Shown piece by piece: positions 49,189 to 60,875 of a stretch of DNA of 64,000 nt. The position numbers were made by a program, and so were the translations under genes. Position 1 is the stretch's first letter. Every line of letters starts with the position of its first letter. The notes under the pieces are model-generated. The model saw only the letters and a program-made list of their open reading frames with translations. It was not told where the DNA came from and made no database searches. Source of the DNA: Parasponia andersonii (Eukaryota > Streptophyta > Magnoliopsida > Rosales > Cannabaceae); assembly GCA_002914805.1 (NCBI GenBank), contig JXTB01000229.1, positions 397,221 to 461,220 on the forward strand, given 5' to 3'.

Positions 49189-49979
49189 AATTGGATAAAA
49201 TACTCTTTGGCCTCCACTTTTGCTGGTAGTTGTCACTTACCACTTCAGATTTGAAATTTTGCTCACACGCCCCAATTTTTACGAAAGTGGTGTTGGTTTG
49301 TCCCAAGTTTTACAAATGCAGAGCTAATTAGCCCCAGCTGGTAAATGATGTTAGAAAATAAGCTTTTTTATGTGTCAAATACTGACCCACAAAATAGGAG
49401 AGAAGAATGGGATTGAAGAAAAATCTATATTTTCTCATATTTGCAAAAGCTCCTGAAGTTAGGAGAACTTTCTTGTGGTTGAAATCAAGAATGACGAGGA
49501 ATATTGCGGAATCCTCAATCGCATACCAACAATGCCGATACCGAAAGTATTTTTTCGCGCAATCTTGTACACGTACCCACGATTAGAGGTGGTAAAATAG
49601 GCGGGCCGTCCCGTAAAAAATAACATAGAGATCGGCTCCGGCCTGGGCCAGTTGGCCTGCAAGGCTTTTAGCGGGCCAAGACTGGGCCGGGCCTGAAGCG
49701 GGCTGAAACGGGACTCCGGCTCTTTTTTTTGCTACTATTTGATTATTTTTTTTAAAAAAATTTAACATGTTAAGTTTAAACTTTTTAATTGAATTTTTAT
49801 TAAGAAAATTATTTATAATTATAATAAAAATGTTAAAAAAATAAAGAAACAAATAAATTTGAAATATTAAAATTTGATTTTATTGATAATCATTTATTAC
49901 AATTCAAATTATTACTTGAAAAGATTAGTATATCATTAATTATGAGTTTATGATTCATCACTATCGTTCATGTACAAGT

Positions 49980-51925
49980 TATTGAAATTTTCGGCCAATT
50001 CTTCATTACAAATACTAATAGTTTTTTAATTTCGCTTTGTTGCTTGTTCCCAATCTTTAACACATGCTAGCACCTCAACTATTTCAAGAGTCACGAAATC
50101 CTCTGCTCATTTACTATCATTTTAGTCGTGCAAAAAGCAGGCTCTGAAGAAGTCATGGACACCAGAATTATTCAAATGTCACGGACTAATTGTAAAAACA
50201 CCGAGAATCTTGATTGACATTTTTGTCACCAATCTAAAATGTTGAAGTTCTCATTATCGGGATCGATGTTAGAATCTAGCTCAATATACTGGTTAAGCTC
50301 AAATGATTGTTATAGATTCATTGGTGGTAGTGGTTGACTTAAACTTGATGATATTAATGATGAACTACGACTATACTCTTGAGAACGAGAACCTATCATA
50401 CTCCCAAAAGATTTATTCTTTTATTGTTCTTCAGTTTGTCATGAAATGTGTTATTATTGACTATATGTTCTATCAAACTTAGCCTCATATATACTATACA
50501 CTTCGAAAAACTTGTCACGAGTATTTGTATATTCAAAATTATAATCTATCTCAAAACATGTAGTAATGTAGCTAATTAAATTAGAAAGACCATTTAATTT
50601 ACCCTTAGGATCTAAAATAAAAGCAAATGAATATAATAAAGGAATTGAAAACCAATATTTCAAAAATACTTCTTACATACGTATTATAATTGGTTCAAGT
50701 ATAAGGTTACTTTTTTCCTTACAAAATATTTCAGCAATAAAAAGGATATGACGTAAAATAATTGGAGAAATAAGATAATAAATACCAGATAATGCAATAG
50801 TACCTTCATAAAAAAAACGTCTAAAAAGTGTACAAATTTTCGCAAATAAATAAATCTTCATCTTTCAATACTAATGAACCTATTTTTGAATTATAAAACA
50901 TAATAATTGGAATTTTATATAGTAATGCATTTTTTAACATTAAATAAGTGGAATTCTACTTTAGAGGCACGTCAACTTGGAATTTTCTTAGTTGTAATCT
51001 TTGAGCTATGCAATATCTTTTAAATTCGGCATTATGTGGTTTATAAGCATGAATATAAGAAATAGCATATCGAATATTTTTAATATATACACTCATAACA
51101 TTCATAGTTGATTTGACGATAAGGTTAATGATGTGACATGCACAACATTAATACAGTAAGAATCCTCCGGTGTATAAACTTACCAAATTGCTAAGTAATT
51201 TTCTGGCATTTATGTTTGCGGTAGCATTATCTAAAGTGATAAAGATAATGCGGTTCCTTATGCCATATTCTTCAACAATATTTAAAATTCTATCTCTAAT
51301 AATTTCAGTAATATGTTTATTATCAATGACTCGAAAACCAGTTATTCTTTTTTGTATTATCTATCTTAAATCTAAATAATGTGAAACTACACTTAAATAA
51401 TCTTGTTTGGAATTAGAACCTCAAATATTATATGTCAATACAATACAAAAGTTTAATAAAGTTAATTAAGATATTAATTTTTTACTCATATTTTCATAAA
51501 CTTTAATCAAATTACTTCTAGTGGTATTTCTAGAAACTTTTTTAAAGTTTGGATAATAAGATCTAATATGATCTTCATAGCCATTACAATAGTAAATCCT
51601 AATGGTAAATCTTTTATAGCAATTAAACGTGTTAGAGACTCCCTATCTACTAAGGGATCATAGTTCTAAGAACTTACCGAACCATCCTTATTGAATTGAA
51701 GTGTTAATTCAGTTGGCTCCTTATCTCTTTTGTATCTTTTGACACATGTATTACTATATCTATTCAAATGAATGGTTTCTTTAGATGGTTTACCAGTTAT
51801 TAATTTCTTACAATATTTATATCTCGTCATTTTTGTCTTCTTACCATCGGTCTTATCTTTGAATTCGGATCAAAATAGTTCCACACATTAGAAGTTATCC
51901 TTGCACGTTTGGATGTCATGCTTGC
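49980..51925 (-). pseudogene. hAT transposase relic
   Basis: Minus-strand translation gives a BED-type start (MTSKRARITSNVWNYF, about 51920) with YKYCKK and a downstream Cys. Later blocks are IALSGIYYLISPIIL, HILFIAEIF, KYWFSIPLLYSFAFILDP and CFEIDYNFEYTNTRDKF (50861-50460), the usual order for ricesleeper/DAYSLEEPER-like hAT transposases. Many stops and frameshifts interrupt it. Confidence 0.75.
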
Positions 51926-52079
51926 ACTTGGTGAATAACTATCTTAAAATTGTGAACAACTTCCACTAGCATTTAGATTAATTTGCATTTCGAGGAATTA
52001 GTCACCCTTTTCAGCTATGCGAATTTGGTCGTCATTTATTTCCAAATCAATAGAGATATTTTTTTACATATCCAAAAAT

Positions 52080-52620
52080 ATGGATATTAAAATTATACAC
52101 AACTACAAATAAATTGAAATTAAAAATATAATATTCTAATAAACTTTCTACTAACTTAATTGTAAACAACTACAAATTACAAATAAATTGAAATAAAAAA
52201 TATAATNAAACTTTCTACTAACTTAATTATACATAACTATAAACTACAAATTAATTGAAATTAAAAATATAATATTCTAATAAACTTTCTACTAACTTAA
52301 TTATACACAACTATAAATTACAAATTACTTGAAATTAAAAATATAATGATCTAATAAACTTTCTACTAACTTAATTATAAACAACTATAAATTACAAATA
52401 AATTAAAATTAAAAATATAATATTCTAATAAACTTTTTACTACCTTAATTGTAAATAACTATAAATTACAAATTAATTGATATTAAAAATATATAATAAA
52501 CTTTCTTCTAGTTTAATTGTAAATTACTATAAATTACAAATTAATTGAAATTAAAAATATAATATTCTAATAAACTTTCTACAAACTATAAACTAATGAA
52601 CTACTATCTCAATTGTAAAT
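52080..52620. repeat. AT-rich minisatellite, unit about 75-85 bp
   Basis: About seven copies of a unit containing ATAAATTACAAATTAATTGA, AAATTAAAAATATAAT and CTAATAAACTTTCTACTA. It lies in the 5' flank of the hAT transposase relic. One unknown base (n) is at 52207 within the array, where one copy also lacks part of the unit, so the assembly may be compressed here. Confidence 0.85.
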
Positions 52621-53395
52621 AATTACAATTAAATTGAAATTAAAAACAAAGTATTATAGAACTACTAACTAGTAACTACAAACTACTAACTATTATACTA
52701 GTAATAATACTACACAACTAAGTATACTATAAATTAAAGAAATTAAAAAGATAAGTGTGATAAATAAATTGAATCTTACCTTGAATTAAGCTTTATGAGT
52801 TATAGAGAGTTTAGAAACTATAAAATATAATTACTAATAATTAGTAAGTAGTTTTTAGATAAAAGAGAAAAAGATAAAATTGAGAAAATAATTAGAGATT
52901 TAGAAAGAAAGAATGAGAAAATAAGAAAGTATTTGAAAATTATAAGTATGAAGAAAGAATGGAGAGTTCAGAATACTTATAGTATAAAAGAATAGTTTAA
53001 ACTTTAAAATAAAAAAATAAAAAATTATAAGACCCAATGTTAATATTACTATTGGGCCTAACGATTTCGTAAATTACCATTGAAAATTCAAGTGGGCCCA
53101 ACAAAATTAAAAAATATATATTAAGGATCCAGACAATTTTGGGCCAAAAAAATGACCGAACCGGCCAAATTGCCAAGTTTACCCATGACTTAAATAGATT
53201 TCTAATGTTATCTATTAATTGAGCACAAAGTGACACCTTGTTTGTAAAAAAGGGGCATAGGAACGCCGTATTCGTAAAAATTGTGGCGTGTGGGAGAAAT
53301 TTTAAATGTGATAGAGTAAACAACAAGTTTCAAAAAAAAAAAAAAATCAGAATTGTCGGGTATTTTTTTCCAAAATAAAAAAGAAAATTCTCTTT

Positions 53396-55297
53396 TTGCG
53401 CAATATAAGAAAATTTATTTGTATTGTCCAAAACAAAGTCGACTTTATTTATTAGGAACTTGGATTTTGCCTTGAAAAAATTGCCAAGGAAAAGGGAAAA
53501 ATCTCTTCTTTTGAAACTTGTAGTTATATTAAATTTAACTCCCAAACTCTCAATCTTTCTACGAAAAATTTGTCCTTTTTTCGGTAGCATCTAAACAAGA
53601 GAATAAAATCCCTTGAACCTAGTAATCGCTTGCATAATCTGTTGGTAACTACACTTAAAATTTTTAAAGAGTTCTTACTTCTGAGTTCAAATACCCTCCA
53701 CCAAGTTAAAATAATAATAATAATAATAATAATCCCTTGAATATTTTTCTCCTATCTTACATTGCATTTGAATTTGATGCACCGAAAACGGCAGCGTTCT
53801 AAAGTTGTAGCGAATGAAGTCTGTCCGTCAAAAGAGGCAAATGCTCAGAGAGACGGGCTTTTAAAAGGCCCAACCAAATGTCGGAAAAGAAAGCCCAAAA
53901 TCCTGCCGTTCCTTTCCAAAATTCCAAGTCATTATCATTTACATTTTTAATTTTTTTACTTATATTTTTGAATTAGTTGTGAAATGAAACGAAATCTTTA
54001 CTTACTTACTTACTTACTACTACAGAATACAAGGTACAGAGGGGTTCCATTTCCATTTCATGTTCACCTTTATATATTCCCTATTTATAATATACGAACT
54101 TTCTAAACCCAAACAGACTAGTCACTAGATACATATATATATATACTATTACATAAGACCAGAAAATCTCTTGCTTATTTTCTTTTTTTCTCCTATTTCG
54201 GGCGATTGTTTTTACCGCATTTTCAGTTCCGACGAGCCTCAAATCCCATAGTCGATCGCACAAGCTTAGCTGGTCTCTTCTTCAAGACTCGATCGCTCAC
54301 TCGTCCTAGTCGTACGTACGTGAACCTAACACATCTCTACTTCCAACCTTTAATTTCTCTCCCATTTATGTACCAGTCTTTTATATATACCAATTACTAT
54401 AGATCACGCGTTTCGAAATCTTGAACAAGCTTTCGTTTCTTGAAATTTTCTTCTTCCTCACTACCAACTGCGTTATTATTGTTATTATTAGATTAGAAAA
54501 TATCATGGAAACTTTTGAATTATATTATGTTCACGAATTAACTAAGAACTAAGCGCAGTAGTTCTTTTTGGTTTAGTTCATTGGATTAGAGTTTAAACCG
54601 TGCTCGAGTTTCATTTCTTTTTTTTTTTTTTTTTTTTTGTTGGCTCTTTTTGTTTTCTTTACAAACCAAACAGATTTTTCGGACTATTTTTTGGTTATTT
54701 TGTGTTTTAAATTCATTTATTTATTCAATATTAACTTGGTATTGAATAGTTCATCTGGATGGGCAAGTACCCCGATATTGTTTTTTTGTTCCTTGGTGGG
54801 TAGGCTAATCTCTTTTTCTTCTTTGAGTCAACTTTTTATACTACTTTCTTTTTAGATTGAGGCTTCTAGGTGTATATAATACATGACCTTGATACCAATA
54901 TCCTTCTTTAAGTCTTTTGAGTTTCATATCTAATTTTGTAACTATTATAGCTTCTGGAATTTAGTAGCCAGTAAATTATAAGCAATAGTAAGAAAAAAAG
55001 AGAACCCTTTTTTTTATTTTTTATTTTGTGTTCTTATTATTGAAATTTAGTTTTAATAAGCTAATCATTTTGATTTTATTAAGTTATGGTAACGAAAGAT
55101 TCGGGGTTATGTGATTGTACCTTTTTCCCTGATGTGCTGTTACTGCTGTACTATTGTCATTGATGAAGGAAATTTGATTTTTAGCTAGAAGCTAATTGAG
55201 CAATGTATCACCAATTTCCTAGAAGCTAATTGAGCAATGTATGTTATCACGCAGTAGCATTCTGTGTTTTTGGATCACTACTTTCTGGGGGGTGTAG
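53396..55297. other. Intergenic spacer and leader of the zinc-finger gene
   Basis: No coding gene. It holds (TAA)n at about 53709-53733, (TTAC)n at about 53998-54016, a likely non-coding leader exon in the 54200-54320 area, and a 23-base direct duplication (CTAGAAGCTAATTGAGCAAT...) at about 55186 and 55220. The AG at 55296-55297 directly before the ATG is consistent with a 5' UTR intron. Confidence 0.45.
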
Positions 55298-58200
55298 ATG
55301 ACAATTGCAAAACTCGAGGCCGCTAATAATCCAGATGTGATGAATTCAGAAGAGGGAAATGGTTCTGTTGATGCTATCAGAAAAGAGACTTTTCCTAATT
55401 TCCCTTGGGCCGGGGACAGCTCAGTCCAGTTTATTCAGTTACTTCATGCTTTAGAGCAGCAAGGTACAATCAAATTTCAAACTGCACAATTTTGGAACAT
55501 CATAAAAGTGAGGTTTTCAATGGTCTCAAGTTGCACGCAAGGTCATTTGTTCAAATTGAGAGTTGTTCAGCCATTTATTTACCTTTTTGGATGGCACTAA
55601 CATTTCTTGAACTCGCTTAGTAGGCGCAAGTTCAAGGTTGGAGGCCCTGTCGAACCCCACAGTCTCTGGGAAGGATGAAGCTCATGGTTATTTATCAGGT
55701 AGGCAACCCTCACTCCTCAGAAATTGAACCATAGACCAATGGCCTAACTACTCAACAGCCTCAACTGGCCTCTTGATTGAAGTTGAGAGTCATTTTATTT
55801 GAAGCATTTAAATTGGGGTGGTCATCCATAATCTGAATAGACATTGGAAGTTTGTGGCTGCTTGAAATCCTCTTGGTTTACCGCTGCCGAAGCAAACTCA
55901 ACCCTAATATGAGTTCTATCCTGTTACATTTGCAGACCACCACCAAAGTTGGCCTCTGGTCTCTCCCCTGAAGATTCAACCACAGAAGTGTGACAAGTGT
56001 TCACAAGAATTTTGTTCGCCCATTAACTACAGAAGGCACATACGTGTGGACCATCGTTCAAAAAAGCTTGATAAGGTTTTCTTAACGATTTATAGAGAGA
56101 GTCAGTTTTATATGTTCCATTGACTTTGCCATTTTGACTCTTGTTATTCTGGAGCTGTTCAGCAGGACAGTATCCTGTTTCTTATTAAGCCTGACGTTGG
56201 TTAAGTTTGCTGTTATCTTGATCTCTGTTATTATAATTGTAATTCAAATAACTTCTAAAATTTGCCTGGGTGTTTATTTCTTGTAGGATTCTACTCAAAA
56301 TAGGGATATGCTAGGGCGATTTTGGGATAAGGTAAATTCTTTTCTTTTCCTTTTTCAATAAGTGTCTTCTTAATGTTGTGCTAACTGCTCATTCTATGTA
56401 TAGCTCTCTTTAGAAGATGCGAAGGAGGTTGTATCATTGAAAAATGTAACACTAGAGGTAAACCTCCTTTGTTCCTGAAATTCATTCTTAGTTTGCTTTA
56501 TTATGCTTTTTTTTATCATGTTTCTGGTACATACAGTCGTTGATACATCACATATGTTCGGTCTTTTGTTCTTTGGCTTATAATTTATTAAGTATTAATG
56601 AAAGACTAATTTACCTAAGACTTCAAGATCGCTGCATTTAAATGTTTTTTATTTTTCCATCTTCTGGGTTGGCTTTGGTTGTTAAGTGTAGCTGGCACCT
56701 AGAATAGTATCGTAATTATTTGTTTAACCAGGGATGCAAAAGGTATGGTGTTTCTCCTGCTAGTTGTCATATAATTGGGATATACATCTGAAGAAACCTT
56801 GACTTGCATGCTATTTATTGTTAAACTTTTGAGCTATCATTTGTATTGTTTCGCATAATCAACCATGAGTACAGTTTTTAATTAACAATGCTTTCTAGGA
56901 AGTTTCAGGGTCTTCAATTATAAACGCATTGTCATCTCATGTTCGGAAATCAGGATTCTTATCTCCGCGGCATCCTTATTTGAAGGCTGGCTCTGATCTT
57001 TTGGTAAGAGGACGTTATGTTCTTCTACATCAACCTGCCCACATTCTTTTTAAAAGAGTGCTATTGTTTCCTGTTATGTTTGTGACAACTATCATATCCA
57101 ATATATCCTCCAGGACATTGTACAAGGTAGACCTTCTAGGTTTCCAATATCTTCCCAGGAGTTGTTTGCTGTCCTTGATCGGGCAAGTGAGAATACTTTC
57201 TTATCTGGATCGGCTGTATCGATGCAAAGATATGTTTTTGACGGGGAGGTTGGGAAGATAGGTCTCGAAACAAAAAACCTCGTTGCTTGTACTAGCTATC
57301 TGTTGGAACAGCAACTGGTATGTTTTCTTCTTTTAAGTACAGCACATGTTGTTTCACATTATCAAAATTCTCTTTCTTTTCAAATTTTGTGCTGCATACT
57401 CCAAATTGGTACATTGAGCGTCCCCTAATCAGTGACCTAATTGTATTCTAGCTCATGTGTAAGTTTTTGATATATGAACTGCTCTTATCTCTAGGATTTT
57501 GGTTTTATAGAGGAGGTGATATTCTTCATGTTAAACTTTTTTATACTTGTATTTTCTTAGGTTAAAGCATGGATTGCTGACAAGAATGCTGAAGTTTTAA
57601 GATTCCAGAAATTGCTAGTGGAGGAAGAAGAAGCTGCTCGAAAAAAGTACACAAGCTCTTATATATATTTTTAGCTATTTTCGATTATGAGTTTGGTTTT
57701 TCCTTATTTTAGTTGAAGAAATACTCCTTGAAATCCACCTCTCAAAACTTAGGGGAAGGAAAAGGTAAATTATGTTGGCATTCTGGAGTGAAATAATTTT
57801 GCGTAAAAAAAGAGAAAGTCCACTTGTAATTCAATTACAATACTCGTGTGTTTTGGATTAGTACATAACTTCTCCTTTAGATTTACTTCCCTTGCTTATT
57901 TGATCCTTGTACTACTTTATAAGGTAATTTCTGGACCTTAAAAGTGTTTTCTAGGTAAGGCCTGAACAGTGAAGATTTAGTGGTAGTAACTTATTTCTTA
58001 GAATTATGAGGGCTTCAATTGAATATCTTTTTACTTTCTAGAGTCTAATGCATTTCCAGAACACTAAGATACCATGAAATCCAGTTTATACTACTTGGGA
58101 CTAGGCAGAAACTGGCATATAATCAGCTTATTTAGCTGGAATTTTGGCTTGGAATCTACTTTGGAGTAGCTGAAAATGAAATTTAGAAATCCGGGTTTAT

Positions 58201-59751
58201 TTTTTGATTTATATTTGCATTTATATAGGCAAGCTGAGGTCTTGGAAAAGAAAAAGCAGAAGAAGCTTAGGCAGAAAGAAAGAAAGGCAAAGGACCAACG
58301 ACATGGGGAGAAGGCAGATATTGACGACAGCATTGCCCAAGGGCTGGTGGCAATGCTGCAAGCAGAAACATCGAGTCAAGTGGATTGTGATTCCCATATC
58401 GACACACCGGACATGGCAGATCAAATTCCCTCATCTATTTTTGAGCAATTTAACTCTGATGGTAATCTTAATCCAGAATTTCAGTTGGTGTCTGATGTCG
58501 AACACGTTGAGGAACAAAGCCAAGGGGAGAAGGCAGATATTGATGAGAGCGTTGACCAAGGCCTGGTGATAATGCCGCAAGCAGAAACATCTAGTCAAGT
58601 GGAATGTGATTCCCATATTGACACACCGGACATGCCAAATCGAATTCCTTCATCTGTTGTTGAGCACTCTAACTATGATGGAAATCTTGATCCAGAATTT
58701 CAGACGAGGTCTGATGGCGCAGGAGTTGATTCAGGCAATAATTCTAGTGGTGATTGGCAGTTTGTGCAAGCAAGTGGTCGGCGGCGGTGGCGGCAGCAAG
58801 CGTCACCAAAATCACAATGGGTTCTGTCGACCAGTCATCATGCAGCTCAGAGTTCTCAAGCATCAAAGCTTGGAGTCCAGCAAAATCGTGGAACTCACTG
58901 GGATCCAAGGACAGCTACAACTGCTCGTAAAGTGTGGAATCAGAAGGCTAAACCAGATACTGAAGGCGATACTTTGAAAGCCAGACTACAAAAGGAGGCA
59001 TTAAATGAACAAGATCAAATCAAGAATCGTGAGGTTTTGATTGGTTCCGTATCTGTCACACTCAGGACTTGCAGCCAGGAGGGAAATAATCTCTCTAAAG
59101 CTTGTGATACGGAGAGTCAGATGCCAAAGAACAGTGTTCAGGTTAAACCCAACAACCCAGCTGATCCCGTTCGGAGTGGCACGAGCAGGCCAACGGTTAA
59201 GTTTTGGAGGCCAAAGAAATGGAAGGGAATCGAAGTTACAATTCCAATTCAGGACAGCAGCAGGGCATCTGAAGGTGATAATAATGCCGAAAAGGGCCAT
59301 ACAGGAATCCTGTGCAGTACTGAAATTGGGAACTCAGAAATCACTAGCGATGCTGTAAAAGCGTTTCTTGCAGAGAGTGAGTATATTTTCATGCTAAAAG
59401 ATTTTCTTCTACAGCACTGTTTAGTCTCGACTAACTGATATTAGTCTAATGAATTTCGACCTTAATGCAGGATGGAAGGAGACTACTACCGCGGACCATG
59501 TCAGATTGGTTTTAACCCCAGATTCTGAGCCTATAGACTTACCAGATATCGAAAGTGATACTCAAGAAACAGGATCTCTAACGTTGAAGTTTCATAGACG
59601 CAGTATTCTTGGCGATGCAGAAAACCGGCTTGTAAATGTTCATATTATTGGATGTCCAACTGCTGGAGTTACTAAAGCCAAGTTTAGGACAGAGTCTGAA
59701 AAGGGTGTCAAGAAAAAGGACAATCCCAAAGAGAGAACCACCCCAACATAG
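55298..59751 (+). CDS. C2H2-type zinc-finger protein with coiled coil and internal repeat (uncharacterised)
   Basis: Nine exons (55298-55463, 55936-56075, 56287-56331, 56404-56457, 56899-57003, 57114-57317, 57561-57646, 58229-59376, 59471-59751) join in frame to 742 aa. A single C2H2 finger lies at Cys74, Cys77, His90 and His95 (C-x2-C-x12-H-x4-H). A conserved globular part with FWDK, LSLEDAKEVVSLKNVTLE and FLSPRHPYLKAGSDLL follows, then a Lys/Glu coiled coil (about 250-290). Next is a long low-complexity region with a tandem duplication of about 73 residues (each copy has GEKADID, AETSSQV and DSHIDTPDM). The tail is basic. The layout fits plant proteins annotated C2H2-like zinc finger, perhaps At4g25610. 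The molecular role is unknown; nucleic-acid binding is inference from the finger and basic tail. Confidence 0.82.
58305..58742 (+). repeat. Intragenic 219-bp tandem duplication in zinc-finger gene
   Basis: Unit 1 starts at about 58305 and unit 2 at about 58524; the period is 219 bp (73 codons), so the frame is kept. Both encode GEKADID, QGLV, AETSSQV, CDSHIDTPDM, IPSS and DGN. Confidence 0.85.
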
Positions 59752-60533
59752 CAAAGAAGAAACAGACGTATTTTTTTTCTCTCTTTTTTTTCCCCCCCGT
59801 TTATACAATTAATTGTGCAGAGTTTTACCCATGTAGGCGGTGCAGCCACAAATATACCCCCCACTGTTAATTCTTAGCAGAGGTTCCAGTTGTACAGATG
59901 GTCTTCTGTCAGAAAAAGAAGAAAGATTTTTCCGGATATTGTTGCAATAGTTTGGTCACTTTTTTCTCCTCAATTGTTATAGCTGCTAGTTACTTTTTCC
60001 TTCTTTTTTTTTTTTGCCCCTTATATCAAAACCTGTCAGTAGAGTGTAACGAATTTTTGTGCCAACTATAGCAAAAAGCTCGTTTTCCTCTTTCTAATCA
60101 ATAATAATCCGTTCTTTGTTTTCTTCTCTTTTTAAATTTTTTTTTAATTATTTGGGCTGGCTTGGGTTTACCATTTTGAGCTTTGAGGTTCAAAGTTTGA
60201 GGTTGAATATGGTTAAAACTCAGCTCTGATTGCGCCAATTAGACATTGACTTGTCCGTCAGACTGCCGGTATTGGCTTTTATGCCCTCTTTGGTTGTTGG
60301 GGGCTATTGAAGTCACTGATACTCACTGCAGGTACCCAATTCCCAACATGAATTGAAAAAGTCTTAGTTTACTGTTTTCACCGAATTCCATGGCACCAAG
60401 ATTGCTGGCACATGTTATTTTCTGTCTCAGTTAGATAACAGCTTAAGACCAGCAGGGATTAAACTTCGAGTCTTCGACTAACACACAGATAAGATTTAGT
60501 GTCCACACCGTTCCTTCCTCACACCTGAACCAG
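59752..60533. other. Intergenic: 3' UTR of zinc-finger gene
   Basis: AT-rich 3' UTR with AATAATAAT-type signals near 60100, then unique spacer. No gene seen. Confidence 0.45.
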
Positions 60534-60579
60534 CCACGTGTCTGAAGAACGTTCAACCTTAAAAAACTGCCACGTGTCC
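60534..60579 (+). promoter_or_regulatory. Paired G-box/ABRE motifs upstream of membrane-protein gene
   Basis: The 10-mer GCCACGTGTC occurs twice, at 60534-60543 and 60570-60579, 36 bp apart and about 300-340 bp before the start codon. CACGTGTC is the ABRE form of the G-box bound by ABF/AREB bZIP factors. Paired ABREs usually give abscisic-acid response; this is inference here. Confidence 0.55.
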
Positions 60580-60668
60580 TCCCTCCTAACATCAAGCTTA
60601 ACCACCAATTATTTTCTCCTCTCCACAGTCCCTTGGAATTACCCTCTCTTCCCAAAAGAAAATTCCAA

Positions 60669-60826
60669 AACAAGAGAAAAGAAGCAAAACCCAATTCAAG
60701 AATCTCCATTTTCGATCTCATTTTCTCTCGACTCCTAAAGAAAAAACCCAAAACGAGGAAAAAGAAGCAAAACCCAACTCGAGAATCTCCATTTCCCATC
60801 TCATTTTGTTCCAGTAGTTTCGTTCA
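60669..60826. repeat. Two-copy 83-bp imperfect tandem repeat in leader
   Basis: GAAGCAAAACCCAA occurs at 60681 and again at 60764, each followed by GAGAATCTCCATTT-like and CATCTCATTTT sequence. It lies in the probable 5' UTR of the membrane-protein gene. Confidence 0.7.
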
Positions 60827-60875
60827 AGTATAACCCTTGACCAGAAATTAGTTACAAATCGACCAAACCAAAAAC

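Larger units (their letters stand above)
49584..53192 (-). mobile_element. Second hAT-family element, decayed
   Basis: The left end TAGAGGTGGTAAAATAGGCG and the right end, which reads inward TAAGTCATGGGTAAACTTGG, are loosely related. Subterminal GGGCCGGGCC/GACCGAACCGGCC sequence is typical of hAT. A transposase relic is on the minus strand. No convincing 8-bp duplication was found, so the limits are estimates. Confidence 0.65.
49189..53395. mobile_element. Transposon island: long inverted arms enclosing a decayed hAT element
   Basis: The left arm (about 49189-49370) and the reverse complement of the right arm (about 53200-53395) share blocks such as CACACGCC-CAATTTTTACGAA and GATGTTAGAAA/TAACATTAGAAA in the same order. 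This indicates a pair of diverged inverted arms about 180 bp long. Between them lies a second hAT-like element. The outer family and its target duplication could not be fixed by eye. Confidence 0.5.

Noticed and set aside
49576-53200. 8-bp target duplication for the second hAT element
   Set aside because: The bases next to the proposed ends (CCCACGAT and AATAGATT) do not match; ends are therefore approximate.
55622-55800. Functional tRNA gene
   Set aside because: B-box-like sequence is present but no acceptor stem, anticodon arm or complete cloverleaf can be drawn.
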